NCBI RefSeq assembly: GCF_016598615.1 | Contig: NZ_CP066831.1 | Location: 1,674,001-1,738,000 of the forward strand | Reading direction: 5' to 3' | Length of the DNA: 64,000 nucleotides | Origin: Streptomyces liliifuscus | GTDB taxonomy: Bacteria > Actinomycetota > Actinomycetes > Streptomycetales > Streptomycetaceae | Position numbers and translations under genes: made by a program | Shown: piece by piece, positions 16,818 through 25,577 of the stretch | How positions within the stretch are numbered: position 1 is the stretch's first letter | How the letters are laid out: each line of letters opens with the position of its first letter | The notes under the pieces: generated by a model | What the model was told of the DNA's origin: nothing | The model's database searches: none | Seen by the model: only the letters and a program-made list of their open reading frames with translations

Positions 16818-17074
16818 CTCAAACGCCGGACGGGCTGGGTGGGTGGGGGCGATGAAGGTGGGTGGGTTGACCGGGGTGGGTGGGAATCGGACTGAACGAC
16901 CTCGCCCTCAAACGCCGGACAGGGTGGGTGGGGGCCGATGAGGGTAGGTGGGTTGACCGGGGTGGGTGGGAAATCGGCCTCAACGGCCTTGCCCTCAAGC
17001 CGGACAGGGTGGGTGAGTGGGGCCGATGAGGGTAGGTAGGTCGGCCTCAACGGCCTCGCCCTCAAACGCCGGAC
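16818..17074 (-). repeat. Four-unit degenerate tandem repeat
   Basis: The motif CTCAAACGCCGGAC recurs at 16818, 16907, 16994 (shortened to CTCAAGCCGGAC) and 17061, with units of 89, 87 and 67 bp. Units share GGGTGGGTG runs, a GATGAGGGTAGGT stretch and TTGACCGGGGTGGGTGGG. It lies downstream of the LacI gene (17238) and reads with it on the minus strand. No reading frame is maintained. Confidence 0.85.
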
Positions 17075-17113
17075 GGGATGAGATGTGCGGGGTGGGCTGG
17101 AAGCAGGGGTGCA

Positions 17114-17155
17114 GCCCCGCCTGCCAGGGGCGCGGGGAACTGCGCGACCAGCCAC
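17114..17155 (-). repeat. Dispersed 3' element, copy 3
   Basis: A perfect 30-bp minus-strand copy (17126-17155), 83 nt after the stop of the LacI gene, followed by GCCCC/GGGGC pairing around an 8-nt loop (17114-17131). Confidence 0.9.
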
Positions 17156-17237
17156 ACAGCACCCGCGCCCGACACCGGACGAGCAACGCTTCGCGTCAGC
17201 CTCTCCGGCGTGGCGACTTGAGGCGGGTGGTCTCGCC

Positions 17238-18284
17238 TCAGCCCGCGAACTCTGCCAGTGGTACCCCCGGCGGCATGTTGTAGGGCGTGACCACCTGGAT
17301 CGCCGAGGGGAGGAACGGGCCCTCGTCCGGGAGGGCCTTGTGGGCTCGCATGATGGTTTGGCAGGCTCGGCGCATGTCCTGGCGGAGGTCGTGGTGGAGC
17401 ACGGCGGAGAGGCGGCGTTCGCGTAGGAAGCGGGTGTTGTCGTGGTCCAGGTCGTGGGCGATGAACACCGCGCACTCCCGGCCGAGGGTGTCGAACGCGT
17501 CGAGGGTCGCGGCGTTGCCCCCGCCGGCCGAGTAGACGGCGATGATGTCCTCGTCCCGCTTGAGGGCCTCCAGGACGAGGTCCCGCTGGGTGGCGTCAAG
17601 GCCGTCGCTGTCGGTGACCTCAACGAGGGAGCGTCCGGGCTGTGCGAGCCGCATCGCGCTGCGGAAGCCCATCTCGCGCTCCTCCTCACCGCGGAAGGAG
17701 CCCCGGCTGATCGTCGCGAGGACGTTGCCCGGACGGTCACCCAGCCACTGGCCGATGAGGTAGGCGGCAGTGGCGCCCGCGTCCCGGTTGTCGATTCCCA
17801 CGTACGCCATGCGCGCACTGCTGGGCAGGTCGCTGACCAGCGTGACGACGGGGATGCCGGTCGCGACCAGCCGGCTCACGGCCGCGCCGATCTCCGGCAG
17901 ATCGGGGGCCTTGAGGATCACGCCCTGCGAACCGCGTTTCGCGATTTTGTCCATGGTCGCGATCAGGTCCGAGGCGGGGCAGGCCTCCCGGAAGTGGAAG
18001 CGCGATCGCACCACGGCGGGGTGCAGTGACGGCAGTTCGGCTTCCAGGGCGTCCCGTACCGCCGTGGAGAACCGCTCCGGCGTCTGCATCACGATGTCGA
18101 TCATGAACGTGCGTCCACCGATGCGTACCTGGGTCCGCTGACGGTCCAGATCCTTGATCGCCTGGCGCACCTCCATGACGGTGCTCTCCCGTACGCCGCC
18201 GCGGTCGTTGAGGACCCGGTCGACCGTGGCTTCGCTCAGACCGGCCTGACGGGCGATCTCTCTGATCGGATACGGATGTCGCAT
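17238..18284 (-). CDS. LacI-family regulator of the catabolic island
   Basis: 348 residues. The helix-turn-helix is at residues 5-25 (IREIARQAGLSEATVDRVLN), then the hinge, then a periplasmic-binding-like ligand domain (about 60-340) with IVMQTPERF, a GVILKAPDLPE loop and VYSAGGGNAATLDAF. It resembles regulators tied to CUT2-type sugar and cyclitol transporters. It is transcribed away from the dioxygenase operon and is the only regulator gene in the island, so it probably controls it. Start ATG 18284 is selected because the domain begins there. The divergent promoter shows direct repeats rather than the usual LacI palindrome. Confidence 0.88.
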   Translation of the reverse strand: MRHPYPIREIARQAGLSEATVDRVLNDRGGVRESTVMEVRQAIKDLDRQRTQVRIGGRTFMIDIVMQTPERFSTAVRDALEAELPSLHPAVVRSRFHFREACPASDLIATMDKIAKRGSQGVILKAPDLPEIGAAVSRLVATGIPVVTLVSDLPSSARMAYVGIDNRDAGATAAYLIGQWLGDRPGNVLATISRGSFRGEEEREMGFRSAMRLAQPGRSLVEVTDSDGLDATQRDLVLEALKRDEDIIAVYSAGGGNAATLDAFDTLGRECAVFIAHDLDHDNTRFLRERRLSAVLHHDLRQDMRRACQTIMRAHKALPDEGPFLPSAIQVVTPYNMPPGVPLAEFAG

Positions 18285-18300
18285 GGCGGTCCCCGAAAGC

Positions 18301-18343
18301 TGAATGATGGACTTTTGATGGGTCGCTGCGGATTGAATGACGG
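18301..18343 (+). promoter_or_regulatory. Phased GATGG direct repeats, dioxygenase operon promoter
   Basis: GATGG at 18306 and 18317 and GACGG at 18339, i.e. spacings of 11 and 22 bp, all pointing to the dioxygenase gene. The block includes TTTTGATGGGT (18313-18323), repeated exactly upstream of the isomerase at 27804, and a TGAATGAYGG direct repeat 33 bp apart (18301 and 18334). Confidence 0.6.
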
Positions 18344-18394
18344 GCTCTGGTTCACAAGACTGGCAGAAAAGCAGGCATGGCGAAAGGACCCGGG

Positions 18395-19573
18395 ATGTCC
18401 CCCACGGATGCGGGAGCACCGATTTGGCTGAGCGAGGACGACTGCGATCTCGACGCGTTCCGCTCGCTGGTCGAGCAGAGCACCGAGGGGCAGCTGTATC
18501 CCGCTGCCGAGCGGGTCGAGCAGAACGTCCTGATCTACGCCGGCGATCGGATCCGCGAGCTCGCGGTCACCCCGCGGGGGCGCCGGGAGGTGCAGGCCGA
18601 GTTGGTACGGGCCCTGCTGGACGGGCCCGGGGTCGTGGTCCTCAAGGGCGCCTTCACGGATCCGGCCGTCGTGGACTCGGCCTCCGACGCCTTCAACTCG
18701 CTGATCGAGGAGGAACGTTCGAGCGGCACGGCCCGCGGTGACCACTTCGCCGAGCCGGGCGCCAATGACCGGGTGTGGAACGCCCTGGACAAGGTGGCCG
18801 TGCGTGCGCCGGAGGTGTTCGCGGACTACTACGCCAACGACCTGCTGGCCCTGGCCTCCGAGGCCTGGCTCGGCCCCGCCTACCAGGTGACCTCGCAGAT
18901 CAACGTGGTCAACCCGGGCGGCGCCGCGCAGAGCGCGCACCGCGACTACCACCTGGGCTTCCTGAGCAACGATGTCGCCGCCGCGTACCCGGCGCACGTC
19001 CACCGTCTCTCCCCGGTGCTGACGCTCCAGGGCGCGGTCGCGCACTGCGACATGCCCGTGGAGTCCGGGCCCACGTTGTACCTGCCGCACTCGCAGAAGT
19101 ACGAGCCCGGCTATCTGGCCTGGCGGCGCCCGGAGTTCATCGCGTACTTCGAAGAGCATCACGTCCAGCTCCCGCTGGAGAAGGGCGACGCGGTGTTCTT
19201 CAACCCCGCGCTCTTCCACGCCGCCGGGCACAACCGCTCGGCGGACATCAAACGCATGGCCAATCTGCTGCAGGTCTCCTCCGCCTTCGGCCGCGCCATG
19301 GAGTCCGTGGACCGGGAGGCCATGGCCGTCGCCCTGTTCCCGGTGCTGCTGCGCCGCAAGGCGGAGGGCGCCTCGGAGAGCTGGCTGCGCCGCGTGGTCG
19401 CCGCCACGGCCGAGGGCTACCCCTTCCCCACCAACCTGGACCTCGACCCGCCGGTCGAGGGTCTCGCTCCGCCCTCCCAGGCGGACACCCTCTGGCAGGC
19501 AGTCGCCGAAGGCTGGGCCCCGGCCCGGCTCCGCCAGGAACTACAGGCGGGCGCCAAGCGCCGCCGGAGCTGA
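18395..19573 (+). CDS. Phytanoyl-CoA dioxygenase (PhyH)-family Fe(II)/2-oxoglutarate enzyme
   Basis: 392 residues. The iron site is visible: His182 and Asp184 in SAHRDYHLG (HxD) and a distal His in LFHAAGHNRS (275 or 279), with Arg281 or Arg287 available for 2-oxoglutarate. The family hydroxylates unactivated carbons or O-demethylates. It opens an operon with an SDR and two Gfo/Idh/MocA dehydrogenases, so the substrate is probably a polyol or cyclitol derivative. ATG 18395 is preferred because AAAGGA lies 6 bases upstream; an in-frame ATG at 18377 is the alternative. Its chemical role in this island is unknown. Confidence 0.8.
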   Translation: MSPTDAGAPIWLSEDDCDLDAFRSLVEQSTEGQLYPAAERVEQNVLIYAGDRIRELAVTPRGRREVQAELVRALLDGPGVVVLKGAFTDPAVVDSASDAFNSLIEEERSSGTARGDHFAEPGANDRVWNALDKVAVRAPEVFADYYANDLLALASEAWLGPAYQVTSQINVVNPGGAAQSAHRDYHLGFLSNDVAAAYPAHVHRLSPVLTLQGAVAHCDMPVESGPTLYLPHSQKYEPGYLAWRRPEFIAYFEEHHVQLPLEKGDAVFFNPALFHAAGHNRSADIKRMANLLQVSSAFGRAMESVDREAMAVALFPVLLRRKAEGASESWLRRVVAATAEGYPFPTNLDLDPPVEGLAPPSQADTLWQAVAEGWAPARLRQELQAGAKRRRS

Positions 19574-19590
19574 AGGAGAACAACGCACTC

Positions 19591-20352
19591 ATGGGACTGC
19601 TTGAGGACAAGGTCGTCCTCGTCAACGGCGGCAGCCAAGGTGTCGGCGCCGGCATCGTCCAGGCCGCCGTACGCGAAGGCGCGACCGTCGTCTTCACCGG
19701 ACGCCGGGCCGAGATCGGCGAGAAACTCGCCGCGGACACCGGCGCCCGCTTCGTACGCGCGGACCTGTCGGACGCCGCACAGGCGCGCGACAGCGTCGTA
19801 CAGGCCGTGGACGCGTACGGGCGCGTCGACTGCCTGGTCAACGCGGCGGGGCTGACGTCACGCGGTTCGCTCCTGGACACCACGCCGGAGCTGTTCGACG
19901 CGCACATCGCGATCAACCTGCGGGCGCCCTTCTTCGCGATGCAGGCCGCGGTGGCTGACATGGTGGCGCGCAAGGCCCCCGGCACAGTCGTCAACGTCAT
20001 CTCCAGTGCCGAGCACGGCGGACAGCCCTTCCTCGCCCCGTACGTCGCGGCGAAGGCCGGTCTCGCCGGGCTGACCCGCAACGCGGCCCACGCGCACCGC
20101 TGGGACCGTGTCCGTATCAACGGCCTCAACATCGGCTGGACCGACACCGAGGGCGAGGACGCCACCCAGCGTGCCTTCCACGGTGCGGGCGACGACTGGC
20201 TGGAGCAGGCCGCCGCGTCCCAGCCGATGGGCAAGCTCGGGCAGGTCGACGAGATCGCCGATTTCGTCGTCTTCCTGCTCTCCGACCGCAGCGGTGTGGT
20301 GACCGGCTCGGTCATCGACTGGGACCAGATCGTCTTCGGCGGACTCGACTGA
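19591..20352 (+). CDS. Short-chain dehydrogenase/reductase
   Basis: 253 residues, classical SDR. Cofactor loop VNGGSQGVGAG (residues 11-21), NAAG at about 84-87, catalytic Ser138/139 and the YVAAK pair Tyr151-Lys155. ARADLSD after strand 3 and FTGRRAE after strand 2 (Arg) are compatible with NADP or NAD. The gene follows the dioxygenase by 17 bp with a GAAGGAG ribosome-binding site. It probably oxidises a ring or chain hydroxyl in the same pathway; the substrate is inferred only from context. Confidence 0.88.
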   Translation: MGLLEDKVVLVNGGSQGVGAGIVQAAVREGATVVFTGRRAEIGEKLAADTGARFVRADLSDAAQARDSVVQAVDAYGRVDCLVNAAGLTSRGSLLDTTPELFDAHIAINLRAPFFAMQAAVADMVARKAPGTVVNVISSAEHGGQPFLAPYVAAKAGLAGLTRNAAHAHRWDRVRINGLNIGWTDTEGEDATQRAFHGAGDDWLEQAAASQPMGKLGQVDEIADFVVFLLSDRSGVVTGSVIDWDQIVFGGLD

Positions 20353-20384
20353 ACCGCCCCCTGGGCTGAAGGAGCAGGATTCAC

Positions 20385-21389
20385 ATGCGTATTGGCATCA
20401 TGGGGCTGGGCCGGATCGGCGCGTTCCACGCGGAAACCCTGGCAGGACTCGAAGCGGTGGACTCGCTGGTGGTCACCGACCCGGTGGCCGCGGCCACCTC
20501 CTCCGCCGCGGAGCGGTTCGGGGCAACGGCGGTGGACTCGCCCGAGGCGGTGCTGGCCGCCGGCGTGGACGGAGTGGTGATCGCCGCCGCGACCGACGCG
20601 CACCCCGAACTCATTCTCGCCGCCGTCAAGGCGGGCATCCCGGTCTTCTGCGAGAAGCCCGTGGCCCGCGGCGTCGAGGAGAGCCTCGATGTGCTGCGAG
20701 CGGTGGAGAACGGCGGGGTCGAGGTGCACATCGGCTACAACCGGCGCTTCGACGCCGGCTGTGTCGCCGCCCGTGCGGCCGTGGTGAGCGGCGAACTCGG
20801 CCTGCTGCACACCGTACGGTCCACCACCCTGGACCCCGCCCCGCCGCCCGCCGCGTACGTGGCCGTCTCCGGCGGCATCTTCCGCGACTGCAGCGTGCAC
20901 GACTTCGACATCGTGCGCTGGGTCACCGGCCGCGAGGTCGTCGAGGTGTACGCCACCGGCGGCAACCGGGGCGCGGACTACATCGCGGCGGCGGGCGACG
21001 TCGACACCGCCTCCGCGCTGCTCACCTTCGACGACGGCACGATCGGCGTCATCTCCAACTCCCGGCACAACGCCCGCGGTTACGACGTACGTCTGGAGGT
21101 GCACGGCATGAAGGACAGCATCGCCGTGGGCCTGGAGGACAAGCTGCCGCTGCGGTCCGTCGAGCCGGGGGTCACCTTCCCCGCCGGTCCCCCGCACCAC
21201 TTCTTCATGGACCGCTTCGCCGACGCGTACCGTGCCGAACTCACCGCGTTCACCGAGGTAGTGGCGGGCTCCCGCCCCTCCCCCTGCACCGTGGCCGACG
21301 CCCTCGAAGCCAGCTGGATCGCCGAGGCGTGCACGCTGTCGCTGCAGGAGCACCGGCCCGTACGACTGGAAGAGGTACGCAAGGCATGA
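20385..21389 (+). CDS. Gfo/Idh/MocA oxidoreductase, inositol 2-dehydrogenase-like
   Basis: 334 residues. Rossmann loop GLGRIGAFHAE at residues 7-17; CEKPVARG gives the EKP motif with the catalytic lysine; GYNRRFD and the DCSVHDFDIVRW segment supply the substrate-side Asp and His typical of IolG. It would oxidise a cyclitol hydroxyl with NAD. An AAGGAG site precedes the ATG. Its stop overlaps the next gene's start by 4 bp. It may be the main functional inositol dehydrogenase, since a second similar gene on the other strand is frameshifted. Confidence 0.88.
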   Translation: MRIGIMGLGRIGAFHAETLAGLEAVDSLVVTDPVAAATSSAAERFGATAVDSPEAVLAAGVDGVVIAAATDAHPELILAAVKAGIPVFCEKPVARGVEESLDVLRAVENGGVEVHIGYNRRFDAGCVAARAAVVSGELGLLHTVRSTTLDPAPPPAAYVAVSGGIFRDCSVHDFDIVRWVTGREVVEVYATGGNRGADYIAAAGDVDTASALLTFDDGTIGVISNSRHNARGYDVRLEVHGMKDSIAVGLEDKLPLRSVEPGVTFPAGPPHHFFMDRFADAYRAELTAFTEVVAGSRPSPCTVADALEASWIAEACTLSLQEHRPVRLEEVRKA

Positions 21390-22405
21390 CGGACGAACCA
21401 CTACGGATCGGCGTTCTCGGCGCGGCCCGCATCGCCGAGCTCTCGATCGTCGGCCCGGCCCGTGTGACCGGCCACCGCCTCGTCGCGGTGGCCGCCCGCG
21501 ACCGGTCCCGCGCCGAGACGTTCGCCGCCGAGCACGATGTCGAGCGGGTCCTGGACTCGTACGCCGACGTGATCGCCGACCCCGAGGTCGAGGTCGTCTA
21601 CAACCCCCTCGCCAACGGTCTGCACGGGCCCTGGAACCTCGCCGCCCTCGCCGCGGACAAGCACGTGCTGACCGAGAAGCCCTCCGCGAGCAACACGGAG
21701 GAGGCGATCGAGGTCCGGGACGCCGTCGCGAAGGCGGGCACGGCCTTCATGGAGGGCTTCCACTACCTGTTCCACCCGGTCACCCGGCGTCTGCACGAGC
21801 TGCTGGACAGCGGGGAACTGGGCGAACTCCGGCACGTGGAGACCAAGATGCTCATGCCGGCGCCCGCCGACACCGACGTGCGCTGGTCGCATCCGCTGGC
21901 GGGCGGCGCGCTCATGGACCTGGGCTGCTACAGCCTGCACGCCCAGCGGGTGCTCGCCCCCTGGGCGGGCGGCGCGCCACGGCTGGTCGCGGCGCGCGGC
22001 GGGGAGCGTCCGGGCGCGCCGGGAGTGGACGAGTGGCTGGACGCCGAGCTGGAGTTCCCGAGCGGTGTCACCGGTACCGCCCGCTGCCACATGGCCCACG
22101 ACGAGTGGCAGTTCAGCTACCGGATCGTGGGTTCACTCGGTGAGGCCACGGCGGTGAACTTCGTCCAACCGCACCTGGACGACCGGGTGTTGGTCCGCAC
22201 GGCCACGGGCGAGCGGACCGAGATGCTCGGCCGCCGGTCCTCGTACACCTACCAGCTCGAAGCGTTCGCGGCCCATCTGCGCCGGGGCACGCCGCTTCGT
22301 CTGGACGCCGATGACGCGCTCGCCACCATGCGGCTCATCGACGACTGCTACGAGGGGGCCGGGTTCTCGCCCCGGCCGCGAACGGTCGTTCCGACCTCGG
22401 CGTGA
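21386..22405 (+). CDS. Gfo/Idh/MocA oxidoreductase (trans-dihydrodiol dehydrogenase-like)
   Basis: 339 residues. The N-terminal Rossmann motif is GVLGAARIAELS, followed by VYNPLANGLHGPW, the EKP motif TEKPSASN, GFHYLFHP and MDLGCYSLH. The GAARIA and NPLAN/FHYLFHP combination places it nearer dimeric dihydrodiol/xylose dehydrogenase-type members than IolG. It is translationally coupled to the preceding gene and ends the operon; a strong terminator follows. It presumably acts on an intermediate of the same sugar or cyclitol pathway. Confidence 0.85.
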   Translation: MTDEPLRIGVLGAARIAELSIVGPARVTGHRLVAVAARDRSRAETFAAEHDVERVLDSYADVIADPEVEVVYNPLANGLHGPWNLAALAADKHVLTEKPSASNTEEAIEVRDAVAKAGTAFMEGFHYLFHPVTRRLHELLDSGELGELRHVETKMLMPAPADTDVRWSHPLAGGALMDLGCYSLHAQRVLAPWAGGAPRLVAARGGERPGAPGVDEWLDAELEFPSGVTGTARCHMAHDEWQFSYRIVGSLGEATAVNFVQPHLDDRVLVRTATGERTEMLGRRSSYTYQLEAFAAHLRRGTPLRLDADDALATMRLIDDCYEGAGFSPRPRTVVPTSA

Positions 22406-22429
22406 ACACGGGCTGAGAGGAATGGGAGA

Positions 22430-22470
22430 ACGGGAGTGGGCGGTGCCGTTTCGGCACCGCCCACTCCCGT
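22430..22470. terminator. Bidirectional hairpin terminator
   Basis: A perfect 19-bp stem (22430-22448 with 22452-22470) with a 3-nt loop between the convergent Gfo/Idh genes; it can serve both strands. Confidence 0.9.
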
Positions 22471-22501
22471 TGTGCGATCCATACGTCTGCAGGTCTGCCG
22501 T

Positions 22502-23520
22502 CTACCGGTAGAAGTCCGGCCGCTCGATCAGCTCGACCTCGACGCGCCGGCCCTCCCGCTGTGCCCGCACGCCCGCCTCGCACACCGCGGCTGCCGCGTA
22601 GCCGTCCCAGACGCTGGGCCCGGTGACCTCGCCGCGCCGGGTGGCGTCCACCCATGCCCGTACCTGGCGGTCGTACGCGTCCTCGAACCGCTCGATGTAG
22701 TCCGGTGTGACGCGGCCGCCCCATCGGCCGTCGGCGCTGAGCCGTGGTCCGTGCTCGTCACCGATGCCACCACGCCCCGCTCGCAGACGGCTTCGGCCCA
22801 CACCTGGTATCCGTAGCCGCAGTGCCCGAAGATCTCGACGTCGACGACGGCCCCCGACTCGGTTTCGAACAGGACGAGTTGAGGGTCGCTCATGCCTTCC
22901 GGCGCCAGTGAGGACGGAGTCGGCTTGAGGACCGTGACCGCGGTGATCTCCTGATCGAGAAGCCAGCGGGTCACGTCCATCTCGTGTACGACCGAGTCGT
23001 TGATGAGCATCTCGGTCGTGAACCAGGACGGCATGGACGGGTTGCGGTGCCGGTGGTGCACCATCAGTGCCCTGCCCAACTCCCCGCCGTCGAGCAGCTG
23101 CTTGAGCTTCATGTACTCGGAGTCGTACCGGCGCATGAAGCCCACCTGCACCTGGCGGTGCCCGAGCCGCTGTTCCGCCTCCAGGACCCGTAGCGCGGAG
23201 GCCGCGTCAGGGGTGAGCGGCTTCTCGCACAGGACCGGCAGATCACGGCCGAGGGCTTCGAGCAGGGCCACCTCATGAGCGGGACCGGGAGAGGCGATCA
23301 GCACGGCGTCCACGTCCTCCGCGGCCAGCGCGGCCGCGGTTTCGGTGTACGCCGTGCACCCGTCCAGCGTGTCGGCGATGGCCTTGGACCGCTCCACGTC
23401 GATGTCCACGACGGCGGTCACCCGCGCTCCACTGATGACGTGATGGAGCCTTCGGACATGATCGGCCCCCATCTTGCCGGTACCGATGACGGCTACGCCG
23501 AGTACTCCCTGAGGTGACAT
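22502..23520 (-). pseudogene. Inositol 2-dehydrogenase-like gene with a single frameshift
   Basis: The N-terminal 75% reads as an IolG-type Gfo/Idh/MocA protein: [54 protein letters not shown]. After [10 protein letters not shown] the frame changes; the expected continuation ([18 protein letters not shown] ... [19 protein letters not shown] ... ERPDFYR) is intact in the next minus-strand frame down to 22502. One base appears to be missing near 22763-22780. Both halves keep normal codon use, so this is either a very recent mutation or a sequencing error. It is the last gene after the ABC transporter. Confidence 0.85.
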
Positions 23521-23571
23521 AAGAGCAGTGTCTCTCCTGTTGTCTGAGGTCCAATTACCGTTGGCCGAGGG

Positions 23572-24486
23572 TCAGTTGCGCTGGGCACCGACCTGAAGCT
23601 CTGCCTCTTCGGGGAGTTCTTCGACGTCGACGCCGCGGACTTGGGCGAGTTCGTGTTTGAGTGCGGCGAGTTCGGCGCCGCCTGCCATGTGGTTGGTGAG
23701 TTCTTCGAGGCTGACGTCGGCGCGGGCGGCGGAGAGTTCCATGGTGCCCAGGCGCAGGACGCTGAAGTGGTCGCCGACCATGTAGGCGTGGTGGGGGTTG
23801 TGGGTGATGAAGATGACGCCCAGTCCGCGGTCACGGGCCGCGGCGATGTACTTCAGCACGACGCCGGACTGTTTGACGCCCAGGGCTGCGGTGGGTTCGT
23901 CGAGGATGAGGACGCGGGCGCCGAAGTAGACGGCGCGGGCGATGGCCACGGACTGGCGCTGGCCGCCGGAGAGGGTGCCGATGGGCTGGTCGAGGTCGTC
24001 GAGGATGATGCCCATGTGGCGCAGTTCCTGGTCCGCGGTCGCCTTCATCCTCGCGATGTCCAGGCGGCGGACGGGCCAGGGGCCCTTGGTCATCTCGGAG
24101 CCGAGGAAGAAGTTCCGCCACACCGGCATCAGGGGGACGGTGGCGAGGTCCTGGTAGACGGTGGCGATGCCCTTGTCGAGGGCCTCGCGCGGGTTGCTGA
24201 GCTGGACGGCCTGGCCGTCGATGAGGAATGCGCCCTCGGTGTGCTGGTGCAGCCCGGAGATGATTTTGATGAGGGTGGACTTGCCGGCGCCGTTGTCGCC
24301 CAGCACGCAGGTGACTTGGCTGGGATACACGGCGAGGTCGACGCCGTGCAGGGCGCGGACGTTGCCGTAGGCCTTGCCTGCGGCCTTGAGTTCGACGGTG
24401 GGTGTGCCGTTCGCCGGCGCGGTGTCCTTGGGGGCCGTTCCGTTGGATGGGGCCGGCCCGTCGGTGGTGATGGGGTTGGTGGTCAT
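23572..24486 (-). CDS. ABC transporter ATP-binding protein, CUT2 (sugar/cyclitol) type
   Basis: 304 residues with one nucleotide-binding domain: Walker [11 protein letters not shown]-loop VYQDLATVP, signature [14 protein letters not shown], Walker [13 protein letters not shown] and H-loop [10 protein letters not shown]. Most CUT2 ATPases are tandem (about 500 residues); this is the single-domain form, so a homodimer is expected. It has a low-complexity 40-residue N-terminus and a charged C-terminal tail. It lies 5 bp from the permease stop in an operon with the binding protein. Confidence 0.9.
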   Translation of the reverse strand: MTTNPITTDGPAPSNGTAPKDTAPANGTPTVELKAAGKAYGNVRALHGVDLAVYPSQVTCVLGDNGAGKSTLIKIISGLHQHTEGAFLIDGQAVQLSNPREALDKGIATVYQDLATVPLMPVWRNFFLGSEMTKGPWPVRRLDIARMKATADQELRHMGIILDDLDQPIGTLSGGQRQSVAIARAVYFGARVLILDEPTAALGVKQSGVVLKYIAAARDRGLGVIFITHNPHHAYMVGDHFSVLRLGTMELSAARADVSLEELTNHMAGGAELAALKHELAQVRGVDVEELPEEAELQVGAQRN

Positions 24487-24491
24487 GGGCT

Positions 24492-25577
24492 TTACCTCCG
24501 GGTGGCCTGGCGGCGGACCCACAGATTGACGAGGGCGGCGAGCAGGAGCATGACGCCGAGGAAGGCCTTGAACCAGTCGGGGTTCCAGTTGGCGTAGACG
24601 ATGCCCTGGGAGACCATGCCGAAGATGAAGGCGCCGATGACCGGGCCGATCGCGGAGCCGTAGCCGCCGGTGAGCAGGCAGCCGCCGATCACCGCGGCGA
24701 TGATGTACAGGAACTCGTTGCCCACGCCCTCGCCGGACTGGACGGTGTTGAACGAGAACAGGATGTGCATCCCGACGAACCAGGCACCCGCACCCACCCC
24801 CATGAACAGGGCGATCTTGGTGAAGGTGACCGGGACGCCGACCGCGCGGGCCGATTCCTTGTTGCCGCCGGTGGCGAAGATCCAGTTGCCGAACTTGGTG
24901 CGCAGCAGCAGCCAGGTCGCCGCCGCGGCGAACACCAGCCAGTAGAAGACGGTGATCTTCACATCGACGCCGCCGATGCTGATCTCCGAGGCGAAGATCT
25001 TCTTGGCCTGGTCGAAGCCGTCCATGTCACTGATCGAGTCGGTCGCGACGTTCCCGGTGAAGATTTTTGTGATGGCGAGGTTGGCGCCCTGCAGGATCAG
25101 GAACGACCCCAGCGTGATCAGGAACGACGGCAGCCCGGTGCGTACCAGCATGTAGCCGTTGAACGCCCCGATCGCCAGGGACACCAGCAACGCGACGATG
25201 ACGCCGGTCCATACGTTCATGGAGAGCTGGAAGCTCCACATGCTCGCCGTCAGCGCGGAGGTCGTCACGGCCACACCGGCGGACAGGTCGAACTCCCCGC
25301 CGATCATCAGCAGCGCCACCGGCAGCGCCATGATGCCCATCACGGAGGACTCGTAGAGCACGTTGGCCAGCGAGCCGGCCTCGCGGAACGGGGAGGCCAC
25401 CGCGAAGAAGAACACGTACACGGCGATCGCCGCGATGAGTGCGCCGATCTCGGGGCGGGCCGCCAGCCTGCGGGTCAGGGACCGTTGCGAGGTCCGGCCG
25501 TCCTTGGGGGCGGCCGGCGGAGCCGGCGACGAGGAACCCGTCGCCGGTGCCGTTGCTGCCTGGATCATCGGGCTCAC
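24492..25577 (-). CDS. ABC transporter permease, CUT2 type
   Basis: 361 residues with about eight to ten membrane helices and the CUT2/RbsC motifs: [37 protein letters not shown] and the EAA-like [18 protein letters not shown] followed by [18 protein letters not shown]. It imports a sugar or polyol across the membrane as a dimer. It overlaps the binding-protein gene by 4 bp and is followed by the ATPase, an operon of binding protein, permease and ATPase. Confidence 0.92.
   Translation of the reverse strand: MSPMIQAATAPATGSSSPAPPAAPKDGRTSQRSLTRRLAARPEIGALIAAIAVYVFFFAVASPFREAGSLANVLYESSVMGIMALPVALLMIGGEFDLSAGVAVTTSALTASMWSFQLSMNVWTGVIVALLVSLAIGAFNGYMLVRTGLPSFLITLGSFLILQGANLAITKIFTGNVATDSISDMDGFDQAKKIFASEISIGGVDVKITVFYWLVFAAAATWLLLRTKFGNWIFATGGNKESARAVGVPVTFTKIALFMGVGAGAWFVGMHILFSFNTVQSGEGVGNEFLYIIAAVIGGCLLTGGYGSAIGPVIGAFIFGMVSQGIVYANWNPDWFKAFLGVMLLLAALVNLWVRRQATRR

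Larger units (their letters stand above)
16592..17237. other. 646-bp gene-free stretch with repeats
   Basis: No coding potential is convincing here. Going left to right it holds the tauE promoter palindrome (16666-16689), a GGGGC-TCC-GCCCC hairpin (16774-16786), a four-unit degenerate tandem repeat (16818-17074) and copy 3 of the dispersed 3' element (17114-17155). Confidence 0.8.

Noticed and set aside
16818..17074. Possible CRISPR array in the tandem repeat block
   Set aside because: Units are 67-89 bp, degenerate over their whole length, with no conserved short repeat/unique spacer alternation and no cas genes.
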